A DNA stretch of 64,000 nucleotides, taken from positions 1-64,000 of the forward strand of contig NW_019091356.1 of assembly GCF_001949145.1 (NCBI RefSeq). The letters are read 5' to 3'. The position numbers were made by a program, and so were the translations under genes. Positions 24,301-37,929 of the stretch are shown piece by piece; the stretch's first letter is position 1, and each line of letters starts with the position of its first letter. This DNA is from Acanthaster planci (Eukaryota > Echinodermata > Asteroidea > Valvatida > Acanthasteridae). Under the pieces are notes generated by a model, which was given only the letters and a program-made list of their open reading frames with translations, did no database searches and had not been told where the DNA came from.

Positions 24301-25038
24301 ACATGTCTATAGTTAACACGGAACAAAAGCATCGTTGAAAAAGCATTCGCTTGCCTAGCGAATGCTACTAGCACTAGCAGAATTATTATTAATCGGTGAA
24401 AGCTATCTCTTCACTTTGGGACAGCAAAATTAAAGGTATGTACGTGTGTAACCCGTCAGATACCATATTATCCTTCCACAATAGTTTTGGAATGGTTGGA
24501 ACATTCTCCGGACAAATTAACAGCTAGACAAATTATTATAAAAGTGGTGCATCATTCTAAAGCCAGCTGCAGGTTTTCATAATAATGATAATATTAGATT
24601 TGTGGTAGCTTTTTAAGAGATTACCTTGATTTTTCTGTTTGAATGGCCTATTATTATGCTATCCTTCCAGTCACCAATTTCATACCAGCAGTTAAATGTA
24701 ACAGCAGTCATCCTTAAGTCATCCGAAACATGTTCTCATTTATATCCCCTACAACAGCGATGTCCGCTTTTGTTTAGTATTACGTCCACTTCAATATGTG
24801 GCTGTTACTCTTCTTCTGCAGAAGACAGAATTAACGGATAAAAATGCTTCAAAATATTTCCAATGAGGCACTTGTTCTCTTTACGTTCAAACGTCAACAG
24901 AACAGAAAAAAATGTTTACTATTCATTTTAAAATTAGTTTGAACAGTTGTGGGCACAAATTTCACCAACAAAGCGAGTAAGTCATTCCATTCTTCGTTAA
25001 GGACACTTTCTTTGTAGCAGTTTTCCATTTCATTGTAG
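21390..25038. other. Stretch after the last receptor exon, no gene recognised
   Basis: This stretch should hold the receptor's C-terminal exon or exons, but none could be recognised. A good acceptor at about 23609-23626 (pyrimidine-rich, ending CTAG) is in phase with exon 16 and would give one codon then TGA, a possible terminal exon. Frames at 22272-22625 and 23815-24072 show no family resemblance. A short perfect hairpin sits at 24342-24366. Confidence 0.4.
24342..24366. repeat. Perfect 10 bp hairpin
   Basis: AGCATTCGCT, a 5 nt loop, then AGCGAATGCT. The stem is too short for a microRNA precursor, so it is recorded only as structure. Confidence 0.6.
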
Positions 25039-25344
25039 CATAGAAACGTCGACGTGGACGAGACCTACAAGATGGCAAAGCCTGTTCATTCACACGTCAT
25101 TCTGAGTAGTCCACTAGGACACATTGAGACAGCCCCTGCCCTGTTTCCATCAACAACGTCAGCCCAACGTCTTATTGAACAGGAGAAGAATTTTAAACTA
25201 GACTGTATTCTAGTCGAAAAACAACGCTACAAGTGGTCCCCCGATATCATTCCCAAATATGACGCTATGACGGATCCGTACGCACGTCATTACTTCAAAT
25301 CACCGATGGTACAGTCGCTCTTACGCAAGACACTGGATGACAAG
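25039..25344 (+). CDS. C17orf98-like first-exon module A (partial gene)
   Basis: An open exon with ATG at 25072 (MAKPVHSHV) and a donor GTATGA after codon AAG at 25344, phase 0. The part LIEQEKNFKLDCILVEK, then PKYDAMTDPYARHYF and LLRKT, aligns with the first coding exon of the gene at 32314 (EKEKNFLLDCIAVD, PPYNSQKDKHVKVYF, TLRKT). Nothing resembling that gene's exons 2 and 3 was found in the 6 kb that follow. It may therefore be an alternative first exon splicing 8.4 kb to the shared exon at 33786, the first module of a two-module protein with the exon at 31444, or a degenerating duplicate. No function is assigned; the family is a small, poorly studied one. Confidence 0.65.
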
Positions 25345-26054
25345 GTATGACAAGCTCATGCGGGGTGCAGAACTACATTATATTCATTTCCATGCTGGTC
25401 TGAATCATAAAAGTGCATGAGTCAAATAATTAAAGGTTTTCCCGATCAGTTCAGCAAAGATCCACTCATTTTGGCCAACACACGTTTACATTCTCACAGG
25501 CGCTACGGCTTATTTTGTTATGGGGTTTCTTTTCCCCTATCCTAACATTCAAATTCGTTTTCATGCACATATTTTATTTAGCTTTGCCGTTCAATTTTGT
25601 TTCCGTCATTCCACTCGTTAATGGGCATTCAAGACAACAGTATCACCATTCTTCAGAGTAATATCTGCTGCCTTTTTCCAATAATAGGTGCAGTCAAATT
25701 AAAACTCTTCGATGATCATAGGATCTTTCACCTGCGCAAGATTTCCTTTTTCACTTGAACTAAATCTATTTCACGTTCTGAGTGTTCAATTTAGGAGTAT
25801 TGGAGAAGTTAAAGCAATCACGGTCTTTCATTGTTAGTGGCTCTGTATGGTATTTTTGCTTCATTGTTTTCACGATTGTAAATGATTTCCTTGCGTCTTG
25901 TTTTGTTTGTATCTACGCCTATTTCTTGAGTCAAATCAGGAAATTTTTGTTTTACTGTTTGATGTGTGTATTGATGCTGTTCATTTGTGTTTCGTATCTG
26001 ATTATTCGGATCATTTCAAATGAAAAATAAATATATGAAAAAGTTAAGAAACGT

Positions 26055-26489
26055 TCAGGGAAACAAATGCCGGGTAAACATTAAAACACAAAAAGAACAA
26101 ATATTGCCCTGCAAAACGTTAATCAGCTTTCCCCAAATTACGATGCTCACTTTTCTATAACAACCCAGCCTCCATAATTTTTGTACGATGTCACCTTGAC
26201 AAAAAGCTCTCTCAACATCCATCGTTAAACCTTTTTCTTGGAACATCAGATGCAATACAGAATCCAGCAAAAACTTTCTAATCACTCAGAAAGAATTTGA
26301 ATTCCCACAAGTGGAACGAAATGGCGCATTGACTAAATCAAATACCTGCTTCAAATCCATTAACGAACATGAATAAACAACACGACTTTTGGAATATGAA
26401 TAAAATCGGAGAGCATTTTTCAAGAAAAAAAACTTAACAACGAAATCGAATGCCTGCTTTTGATTTTTGAGTGCTCTTTTGAAGATCAT
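26055..26489 (-). mobile_element. Possible LINE reverse-transcriptase relic
   Basis: On the minus strand two frames contain SCSLMDLKQVFDLVN and LTMDVERAFCQGDIVQKLWRLG. Both resemble the reverse-transcriptase block 'DLKKAFDxVNHDIL..KL' of non-LTR elements. The catalytic-region pattern is only partly kept and the frames are broken, so this is a weak, decayed match. Chance similarity is not excluded. Confidence 0.35.
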
Positions 26490-28202
26490 TCTTATTAACG
26501 ATTTAGAATTGGCTTGATATTAAATTGAACAACTTTCGCTACAATTAGATAGGAATATTTATACTAACTTTTTTTATTTAAAATAATAAAACTATTACCC
26601 GTAATATTGATTAGTTTTTGAGCGATTCATTTGGTGCAAAATTAGAATTTAGTGAAGAATCATGTCGTTATATCAACTAAAAAACTTCAGCTTGCGATGA
26701 GGAAATAAAGCAGCAAATGTATTTAAATTTACGGTCATTACAGTTTAAATTACTGGCAAGCAGCGTTTAGAATGTCGAATCACTACTTTTTGGACATATT
26801 CGTAATTTTCATACAAGCGATGCACTTCTGATTACCAACGATATTTTATTGATACGTTTTCCTACTCAAATTCATGAGAAATGCAATCAAATACAATTTC
26901 AAGGCGTACCCCAGTTTCATCGATTTTACTCATGCGGCTAATTATTTGGTTTGTATTCATTTTCACATTTAATTCTAATAATCGATATGAAAACTTGTTT
27001 AACTTGTAAACCGATTGATGCAAAGAAACAACTGATTTTACAATAGACCCACGTAGTCACATGGTTATCGTAAAAAGGAGCAATGTTTGCAAGTTCGCAA
27101 AGTCGCGCCAAAACACTTCACTGGTGTTTTAATATTATATTATGATTAATTTAGGACCTTGCCCGCAACGTTTCTCAGGAAACAGAATGAACATGTACTT
27201 AAGCCTTTTTTGATTGACTTCTAACGATGTAACGTTTGTTATTGAAGGGTTTGCCCAAGGAGAAGGAGCATAAAGGACATTTGGTCAAAATGTTTGCAGA
27301 TGCATTAGCGACACAAAGAGACCGACAAACAGAGTGTGTTTGTAACTCTTGAAGATTACACCCTCCTTGAGAAAAAGCCAAAGGAATGTGACTTCGATAG
27401 CACAGATCCAGTCTGCAATTGTATATGGCCACATGAAAAAAAGACTGCAGATCGTCCTTTCCCAGAAAATTGGGTATATGTAGTGAGGGAGGTTTCCCCT
27501 CATGATACCACTAACCTGAGAGGAAAAAATAAAACTTGACACATTTTTTCCTCACCTAAAAAACCCTTACCATTTCTTATACTCTCTTTTTTTCTTGGCT
27601 CCAAAGTGTCTGATACTTTTTACTTCTTCAAAGATGGCGAACGTTCACTCGATGCGATCTGAGGCATTGTTAATTTAATGTCCGGTGTGAGTGCGGAGGC
27701 ATGTACATGAATTTAATGGCGGAACATGCCCTGCACAGCAGTGAGCAAATTTTCAGCTTGCCTACAGCTTAGAAAACTTTTAATCCACTGACTCTCAAAT
27801 GTGTAGCTCCATTGAAAAAAAAATTAATTTTTGCGCAAGAAGTGTCAAACTGTGTGCTTTTGACCCAAAGATAAAATCATTTTCATATAGTTTGAACAAA
27901 TACAGGATCAGCGGCAGATCTGAAGCAAAGTCAACATTTTTGAAATGTTTTTAGAGCCTCTAGGCAAGTTGTCACAACAACAAGCACACCCCGCCATAGT
28001 TCGAGCAAACGTATAGTGTAATTCGACCACCGGTGGTACAACACTCGTAGACACATGGTATGCGCGCGTTACATGCCTCTTCAACCACTAGGGTGTCGTG
28101 ATTTGCCAAATGGACACGCGCGTCAAGCTGAAGAATGTGCGTGTGAGTGAGGTGCCACCGCAGTAATGCGTCTAATCGTATTAGTTTATAGCCGAAAACG
28201 TG

Positions 28203-28241
28203 TAGATGCAAAGCCTTGTCATGTAGTGAATCTGATGTCAC
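28203..28241. repeat. 39 bp direct repeat flanking a MITE-like element, left copy
   Basis: TAGATGCAAAGCCTTGTCAT and the following 19 bp recur at 28746-28784 with a few substitutions and no gaps. Confidence 0.85.
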
Positions 28242-28281
28242 TCCTCCCGTCATGTTCGAGCGCACGTTTAGTCGAAAACGT

Positions 28282-28748
28282 CTAGGCTGAGTTCGGGCGG
28301 CTTGTTCTCGTATGTTCACGAACAGCTCGATATGTTATTTGTGGGTTGGCCGCTCGAACGCCGGGAGCGTAAAACTGTTATCGCTGGTTGTAGTACTACA
28401 AGAAAAATGGCGGCGTCCTTTACGATTTTGGAGGGTTCATGCTAGGGTAACTGGCCTGAATTCTTTTCTAATTAAAAAGGAACATTCATTTCTGTGTTGT
28501 GGAAAATTGATATTGTTCATTTTGCAAAACACCCCATTGTCTCCGGCTTTGTAAGCCATCTCAAAATTTCTTACAGCGGTTTAAAAATCAAAATCTCTCG
28601 GGGTTTTCCGTGTGTTCCTGTAAAACCCTGACGAGGAGGTGGTGTGTAATCCTGTTTCGGGAACAGTGTTCCTGGGTCGTGTTCCAGCCGTTCGAGCGCG
28701 AGAACAAGCAAACTGTGTCAAGAACTGGCCGCCCGAACTCGACCCTAG
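28282..28748. mobile_element. MITE-like element with GC-rich inverted ends
   Basis: The left end CTAGGCTGAGTTCGGGCGGC is inverted at the right as GCCGCCCGAACTCGACCCTAG, with one small indel. CTAG at both ends could be a 4 bp target duplication. Subterminal parts also pair (TTGTTCTCG with CGAGAACAA; GGCCGCTCGAACG with CGTTCGAG-type sequence). There is no coding capacity over 467 bp. The right end overlaps the second copy of the 39 bp direct repeat. Confidence 0.75.
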
Positions 28749-28784
28749 ATGCAAAGCCTTGTCATACAATTAATCTGGTGTCAC
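28746..28784. repeat. 39 bp direct repeat flanking a MITE-like element, right copy
   Basis: Matches 28203-28241 in the same orientation. Because it begins at the right inverted end, the element may have inserted beside or carried a copy of its own flank. Confidence 0.85.
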
Positions 28785-28857
28785 GTAAATCAGGTTTCTG
28801 GGAAACGTTTTGATGGACGCACTGCAAGGATCAAGGGTGCGGCACAGCTTTCTACAC

Positions 28858-29122
28858 GCAAGAGTGAAAATTCACTCTGATAAATCACTCGAAAAGAGTG
28901 AAAATCACACTAAAAGAGGAGCCGTATGAAGGACAACTCTTTTTCGAATTGTCCTTTATATGGCTCCTTGGTATACATGTATTGGAAAGTTTACTCGTTT
29001 GTAGAGGTTTTTACTCACTTTAAAGCGGTTTTTACTCTTTTTATAGAATGGTTTACACTCTGCTGGGATGTGTTTTTTTTAGGGACTAAATCTTTTCGGG
29101 AGTGAGTTTTTCACTCTTTTGC
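28858..29122. mobile_element. MITE-like element with GAGTGAAAA ends and central hairpin
   Basis: The left end GCAAGAGTGAAAATTCACTC and right end GAGTGAGTTTTTCACTCTTTTGC are inverted. GAGTGAAAA-type motifs recur inside both arms. Near the left a compound hairpin pairs AGGAGCC (28917-28923) with GGCTCCT (28962-28968), and AGGACAA (28930-28936) with TTGTCCT (28949-28955). No coding capacity and no clear target duplication were seen. Confidence 0.7.
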
Positions 29123-29185
29123 ATCATGAAGACAGGATACCAGTCAGATGTACAAGCAGAGTGTGACAGCAGGACTCTGACTTTT

Positions 29186-29640
29186 ATGGTGTACTATTTA
29201 AGACACATATTTCTGCCTCTCTCTAGCCTCTTCCAATGCAATGCAACTACAAGACGCGACGGCACGACAGCTCCCTTGCGTCGTGCGTCCCGTCGCACCG
29301 TCGTTTTCTTGTATTACGTTTGTACACACACAACTCGTTGTGCGTCGCGTCGTGCTGTCTTATGTCTTTCCTTATTGCATTTTATTCTGCCTAAACGTCA
29401 CTCCTTTCGTCGCCCGTCGCGTCGCACCGCCGCACGTCGTGTTGTATGTCGTACAGTGAGTCGCGTACTACGTCGGCCGAAGCACGACGCGACGCACGAC
29501 ACGACACGCGACACGACGCGTGCTGTCGCCCTTTGCTTCATGGTGTTTATGAAGGGCGTCTTTACTGTTTTCTTTCATTTCCGTCCACGAGTTTTCGTAG
29601 TACATACCTGATCCTGATTCTGTTGTTCTTTTTCATGCAT
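29186..29640 (+). repeat. CGACG-rich interspersed repeat, copy 1
   Basis: Begins ATGGTGTACTATTT, then TTCTGCCTCTCTCTAGCCTC, a long run of CGTCG/CGACG motifs, then TTCATGGTGTTTATGAAG, CATTTCCGTCC and GTAGTACATACC. The reverse complement of 30425-30724 follows the same order, so the two are copies of one family in opposite orientation. The frames over this repeat (for example 29102-29611) follow from its composition and are not genes. Confidence 0.8.
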
Positions 29641-30424
29641 TCTTTCTGACTTTGTGTTTTCATTATCAATGAGTTGTTAAAGAAAGGGATATTTTTGATT
29701 TATTTTTATTTTTTTAAATCAAATGTAATTAGAAAGAGCGTTGCGACCATCAATCGGCATCGTCTCCAGGAAATAAATGACATTATCGTCAGCCACAACA
29801 ATGGCTTAGCTTTTCTTGCTCTAATTCTGATCATTCTTACAATCATTTGTGAACACATTCTAAGATACAAAACATCAATCATTATTACGTGCTTGGTAAT
29901 GTGATATGGAGGTCTGACGAGAAATTATGTGAGTGGCCAAACAGAGTTGAAGAAAAGACACCGTCACAATGGTAGTAGGGTCTACAGTGTTTTATTAAAA
30001 AAACACGGACTAATATCATTGAAAGTATGGTGCTGATAAAGTAAACGGGGAAGACTACACTGAAGGAAGATTGAAGACGTAACATCCTGAGGGTAATGAT
30101 ATAGTGCAGGCTGGGTGGTAACTTCCTAAGCCCTTGGTCAAGCTTACGGTCTTACAATTGTAGGCCTACACAATTCGTCTGGAGGAGTGGGAGTACTACT
30201 TGGAAATTGCCGGGATGGACCACAGAGAAATATCTATACGTTACAAATCTACCACAAATGGGAACTTCATCAGCTGTCTTAAAAAGAAATTAGACGGAAA
30301 TTGGAACAAGGATTGGTCGGGTAGTTAAAGAGTAACGAATTCTGGGCTTACACTTATAATGTGAGAGCAACGTCCTCTTTTTTATTTTTTTTTCAATAAA
30401 ATATGGCAAAATTTAATTCAAATT

Positions 30425-30724
30425 GATGAATGGATGAAACAAAAACAAGAAAAAATCAAAACTTGTGGCTCCGGCATGTATTTTGCAAGCACGGGGGACG
30501 GAAATGAAGGAAAGCAGTAAAGGCGCTTTATCAACACCATGATGCAAAGTGCGACAGCACACGACGCGACGCGTTGTGCGTGTACAAACGCAATGGAAAG
30601 AAGGCGACGGTGCGACGCAATGGCACGACGCAAGGAAACCGTCTCGCGTCACGTACTTGTGTCGCCTTGAAAGAGGCTACAGAGAGGCAGAAAAGTGTGA
30701 CGTAAAATAGTACACCATTAATGT
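30425..30724 (-). repeat. CGACG-rich interspersed repeat, copy 2 (inverted)
   Basis: Reverse complement of the repeat at 29186-29640, shorter in the CGACG core. With copy 1 it forms inverted arms about 0.8 kb apart. It could be a foldback element or two separate insertions. Confidence 0.8.
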
Positions 30725-31443
30725 AACCCTAGCTCGCCTACGGGGCCAGCGCAGCCAATAGATCTGCAATTCTGCATGAACATGGATTTCCAACGATACC
30801 AGAGAGTTTCCGATTTTAGATATTGCTGTCTATTATACGTGAATATAATTTTGTTCACAGAATTGAATTCCTGCAATCCCTCGTCGGGGAGTTTTGATGG
30901 GTCGGGAGGGGACGATCAACAATTTCATTTTTTGTAACCTAAGCAAGTTGGATTTTAAAAATTACGATGGGATATAGTCTTGTTACATCAATTTCCATTT
31001 GAAAAAAAAAACAATAAGAGAACTGCTCAAACTAGAGGTAAGCTATGGTCTGACATCAAACTGTTGATGTGGATAAAGGCTTGTAAAGCTTGGATATTTG
31101 AGATTAACTTTAATCAAGACAATTCAATTTCAAAATACTGACCAATTGCTCCTTGCTCCTCCAAGTATAAAAATGGGAATCTTTGCAAACAAAATAAGAT
31201 ATTTTCAAAAATCCAAAAGGACAGGAATTACCTTTAATTAAGAAAATTGTGAAATTTTATTTTGCTTCCGTCATTATGTGATGATGCGACGCGCTTCTTA
31301 AAGTTTTTAAAATTAATTTCGATGGCGAGAATTTTGTTAGACAAAGTAATTCGGTGAGCTTGGTTGGAATTACATATCAATTTTAAAGAAAATCAAGGAA
31401 GACGTAGCAAAAGCATCAAGACATATATTTCTTCTTTGAACAG

Positions 31444-31839
31444 GGAAGATATGGATGTACCCCACAGGCCTCCCATGGTTGTCGTGGTTCAACAAAGGAG
31501 AAGCAGCGTGACGTAACGCCCAAATCCTTAAGTAACCAATTGATGCAGAAGACTTGCCCAAAGTTCTCACCACAAAGTCTAAACACACTCGCGGGTAGGC
31601 ATCGCGCCCCCGCTCCTCCAGAAGAAGTCGACCTTGCAGAGAGACGAAAGCGGTACTGTATTGATAGTGTAGTAGCTACTAACCAAGCTACCAAATACAA
31701 GCCACTGATACGACCGTACGATGCTGCTGGAGACAGTCATGCTAGGGGCTACTTCCAGAAACAAGGAATAAGGAAGTTTTTGCAAATCACGCTGGCTTCA
31801 GACATCCGCGGATCATTGAAACATATTCACTCTTACAAG
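31444..31839 (+). CDS. C17orf98-like first-exon module B (partial gene)
   Basis: An exon with a strong acceptor (pyrimidine tract TTTCTTCTTTGAACAG before 31444) and donor GTAAAG after AAG at 31839, phase 0. It is open throughout from the acceptor; an internal ATG stands at 31543. DLAERRKRYCIDSVVAT, then RPYDAAGDSHARGYFQ, corresponds to EKEKNFLLDCIAVD and PPYNSQKDKHVKVYF of the gene at 32314. Because it has a good acceptor in phase with the end of module A, A-B splicing to a two-module protein is possible. Splicing directly to 33786 is also in phase. It diverges more from the third module than A does and has a longer end before the donor. No exon 2 of its own was found in the 474 bp before the next gene. 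Confidence 0.6.
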
Positions 31840-32313
31840 GTAAAGCTATAAAGCGTAAAAAACGAAGACACGCTCTTACTAAGGTCTTTTATTCCATTTC
31901 TTTGTCTTCCCTCATTATTTTCCACTATTTAAATTGTTCAAGGGGGCAAGCACTCCTCCCCCACGCCCTGCTAGCCAACTGTGTTTTCGGCTGCACAATC
32001 ATGTCACAACATTCATCGATTTTTCCACGTAAGGCAAAACGCTGGAAGTTGCCACAGCGCCCTCAATCGTTATATTCCAGCAATGCACAGGTGTGTCTCC
32101 TAGCAACTGATTGATAGCCGCTTTGCGTGAATAGCAGCGAATATGCAACCGGTGTTTACATTGTAACAGGTACATCGTGTTTGTACATGTACGTACCGCG
32201 TGTACATGTATTGTACGGTTTTGCTACCCAACCCAATACGAAAAGCCCGAGTTCACTGAAGAACCCTGCTTGCTTTTGAGAACAAAGTTACACTGCTTTT
32301 GAGTATCGAGAAT

Positions 32314-34748
<2,435 letters not shown>

Positions 34749-35877
34749 CACTAATGTTCATAAACGGGTGGCTTTTACTCAAGTTCACTTAATATCTTGG
34801 TTTTTTAAAACCCACACGTTCGAAGGCATTTCAATGAAATTATCGGACTCATGTGGATAATTATGACAAAAATGTCATCATAATTCATATTTTCCTTCGT
34901 TTAAGTTTTGCTGGTGCAAGCTAAGTTGTTTAGAAGTTATTGTAATCTCGAAGGCTTGTTAAACATCAGTTTGGAAGTGATGTTGCCTTGAGTATGACAA
35001 GTTTTCGGTTCAAACATTACTAATTTTTCCCCAGTGTCGTTTTTCCATCACTTAGTGCCAGGCAGACTGCAAAGGAACAATTGCGAATTTACAAATGAAC
35101 CAGAACAAGCCGTTTTGCATGCGAGTTCAGGACAAGAAGAAAGTTGTACGTACTGTATCTCTGATTCTATACAGGCTATAAAACTGGGTCAGCCATAGGG
35201 GCTGTTAATCTCCAAGGTTAAAATCTGAAAATGTACATGTGTAAAGCAAGATTTGAGCTGTGAACGAATTCTTAAGAGTTTGTCGTGTATGCTATAGTTG
35301 TAACATTTGATGAAAAGTTGTCTTATCCTAAATTCCACATGTAAATAACTTTTAATACCACACTCTACTTGAAGTTTTAATATGAAACACTGCACGAAAG
35401 ACAAGAAAAAGGACGGCATCTTTAACAATGTGCACAGGCTCAGTGTTTCTTCTCGTGCTTGCAGTTTGTTTGGTCTTATGATTTGAGTACAGGTGTCGCG
35501 ATAGGTGTGGGGGTGTGACAAGTTTGGACAGATTTGAAATTCCACGTGCCTTGTCATTGAGAGACCTCAAGCTGATAGAAGTAGAATAATTTTTTTTTAG
35601 CTTCATTGGCCGATCCAGGGGCAGTGGGGCCGTGTCTCTCTCCTGGGGGATTGCTTAGGATAAATGATAGATTGCTACTTGTTTTGGAGGGATAATTCAT
35701 TTCCCTTCCAAAGCAAGCAGAAAGCCCTTATTTCAGTCTCAGCCCTCAGAAACACAAGAAAATGCGCCCCAAGAAAAAAACCTGAAAGCTGAAACCACCC
35801 ATTCAGCAATTTTTTTAAGGAGCTGTTGAGTGCCTTACATCTTCAAATCCTATACCCTATTTATAATTATAACATGA

Positions 35878-35883
35878 AATAAA
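35878..35883 (+). terminator. Possible polyadenylation signal AATAAA
   Basis: First canonical AATAAA I noticed after the stop codon of the C17orf98-like gene, about 1.1 kb downstream. It is weak evidence in AT-rich DNA. Confidence 0.25.
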
Positions 35884-37569
35884 ATAGAAGATGACCTTTT
35901 TAGTTTGAGATTTTCTGACTCAAAATATATCACAGAAAGCTTCCCTGTCTGATCTGGACTTTAAAGTATTGCAAATTATAAAGAGCACGAATGCTAAATA
36001 TGCTCTTTGCCAATAATTATGTTGAACACATACATGTACATGTATTAGTGCATTTCATTTGAGCAGGTGAGCCTGTTGAAGACCTATTTAACGATACCTC
36101 CAGGATCACATACCAAAAATACACTAAGCATCGACCTCAAAGAAAGAAAATTACGTTAGATTTTACAGTACATTTCTCTGTACAAATCGCCCAGGGCGTT
36201 TTCTCTTTAAATTCTCTCTCCTCATTTTCACCCTGTAAGATATATATGTATGTATGTCTGCACATTCATGCCTAAGTTTCAAAATATAACCGGCTCTTTT
36301 AGGGTGAAACCCTGGGAATCGCTTAAAAATTTATATGCTGTCACAAAACCAGTCACTTTCCTTCCTTCTGAATTTTGGTTCACCGTTGAGGTACATTCAT
36401 ACTACATACCACCAGTACCACCCTACATGTGTCAAGGGACAAACTCATCAATCACTTATCTTTTTTATCCCAATCTGACAACCTCATTGGTCGCTCTTAG
36501 AAGAGCAGTAGCCAACAGGCGTGTTTTTCCCCAAAGGTAATTAAACTCATCAGTTAATGTTGTCAACAAATGACACCACGCACCATAACAGATGACCACC
36601 AGTACGTTGTTGACAGAAACACTGGACACAACAAAACAATGCAGGAAAAAAATACTTTCTCAGAATGTATGTTTTGGCTCAATGCATCACCAGCCACCAA
36701 GACAATCGCGGCTTAATGTCTTGCTGGTGAGAAAGAAGGAGAGAAAAACACACAGTAAGGACGTCCGACTGCAATGATAATGCAGAGTGAAAGAACATGT
36801 GTAAAGGCGTTTTCAGAGCAGGCGCCACCATGCCGCCCATTTTTCCAAAGCCTTAACTCGTCTTTTCTTTGGGCCCTGGCATTCCCCTTTTTGTCTGAGT
36901 TTAGTGTCTTTAAAGAAGCCGTTGCGGTCGGGGTAGTGGGGGAAGGCCATGCCTCTCTGTGGTCAAAAGGGGACGATGAATACCCCCTTACGGTGAGAGG
37001 AGTTACAGATACCCGGCGGGTTACACAGAGACGAAAGCTTTTATAAAGCTAATCAACATGAAAAGAAGGAGTCAGATTCGTTTACAGATACCATTGTACT
37101 TGGTGTACTTTGTGTGACTTGCTCGTGTTTTATTGCCTGAGATTGCCTGGTACAGTAGATGCTGGCTTCCAAAGAATTAAGACAGAACTGTATTGGGACA
37201 GGGTTGGAGGACATCCAGCTGAGAAGAGCAATAGACCGAGAGGACTTGACGAAGCCGGTCGACTAGATTTGCATCCAAGACGCTCTTCCCAAAGCTCTGG
37301 AGGCTTATATACAGACACAATGAAATATTAATCGAGAGGTAATAAGCTCCAGTGGATCTCTCTCAGTGGACAAGCCAATCAAACACGAGGAGATAGGACG
37401 CACACCCCGTGACCTGATACAAACATGGACAACTACATACAACGGGATGGTCGATTTTTTGTTTACCGTCATAAAGCAGGATGTTTAGGAAACATTAGGA
37501 GATATCTCGCAGATTAACTCTAACCATCTGTGGAAGTTGTGAATATTCCTTCCGCACCTGTTACGCTTC

Positions 37570-37578
37570 TTTATAAGG
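37570..37578 (+). promoter_or_regulatory. Possible TATA box of the Dlx gene
   Basis: TTTATAAGG lies about 350 bp upstream of the Dlx ATG, in a stretch without long frames. No transcript start can be confirmed from sequence. Confidence 0.3.
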
Positions 37579-37929
37579 CAAATTCTAATGGATTCAACCA
37601 GACGGACCTGCTTGCATGATTTTATTCATAGTTGAAATGTTTTGTACATCCTTCATCGTGAAATAATCGTCGTGAGGTGAGGACAGTTAAAATAGATTAT
37701 TCGGTGATGAAATAGACAGGAGAACAACAATAAGATTACCTAGAACAAACTTGAAATACAAATTTTCCACCATCTAGATACGTCAACACGGGATACAAAA
37801 CTGTTAGAATGTTTAATTTTGCCATTTAAAGAAGGTTCCATTTCTACAACTAGAAGTACCCGTCGAGTCAAAGTCTTTTAAGTCTGTGGCTGCATTCAGT
37901 AACAAGCTCTAAATTCAGGTAATCCCGTC

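Larger units (their letters stand above)
25345..31443. other. Non-coding interval rich in transposable elements
   Basis: Holds a possible LINE reverse-transcriptase relic (26055-26489), a MITE-like element (28282-28748) with a flanking direct repeat, a second MITE-like element (28858-29122) and two opposed copies of a CGACG-rich repeat (29186-29640, 30425-30724). A 67-codon frame at 27336-27539 has protein-like composition but no recognised family. Confidence 0.6.
34749..37929. other. Intergenic stretch and Dlx 5' flank
   Basis: No coding exon was recognised. An AATAAA at 35878-35883 could end the upstream transcript. TTTATAAGG at 37570-37578 is TATA-like and about 350 bp before the Dlx start codon, so it may mark its promoter. 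Several TACATGTA palindromes occur here. Confidence 0.45.

Noticed and set aside
27336-27539. 67-codon frame with NWVYVVREVSP
   Set aside because: Protein-like, but isolated, starts without good context, and does not resemble exon 2 of the C17orf98-like gene.
29102-29611. 169-codon frame with arginine- and threonine-rich protein
   Set aside because: It follows directly from CGTCG/CGACG repeats, and neighbouring frames are open too. The same family occurs inverted at 30425-30724.
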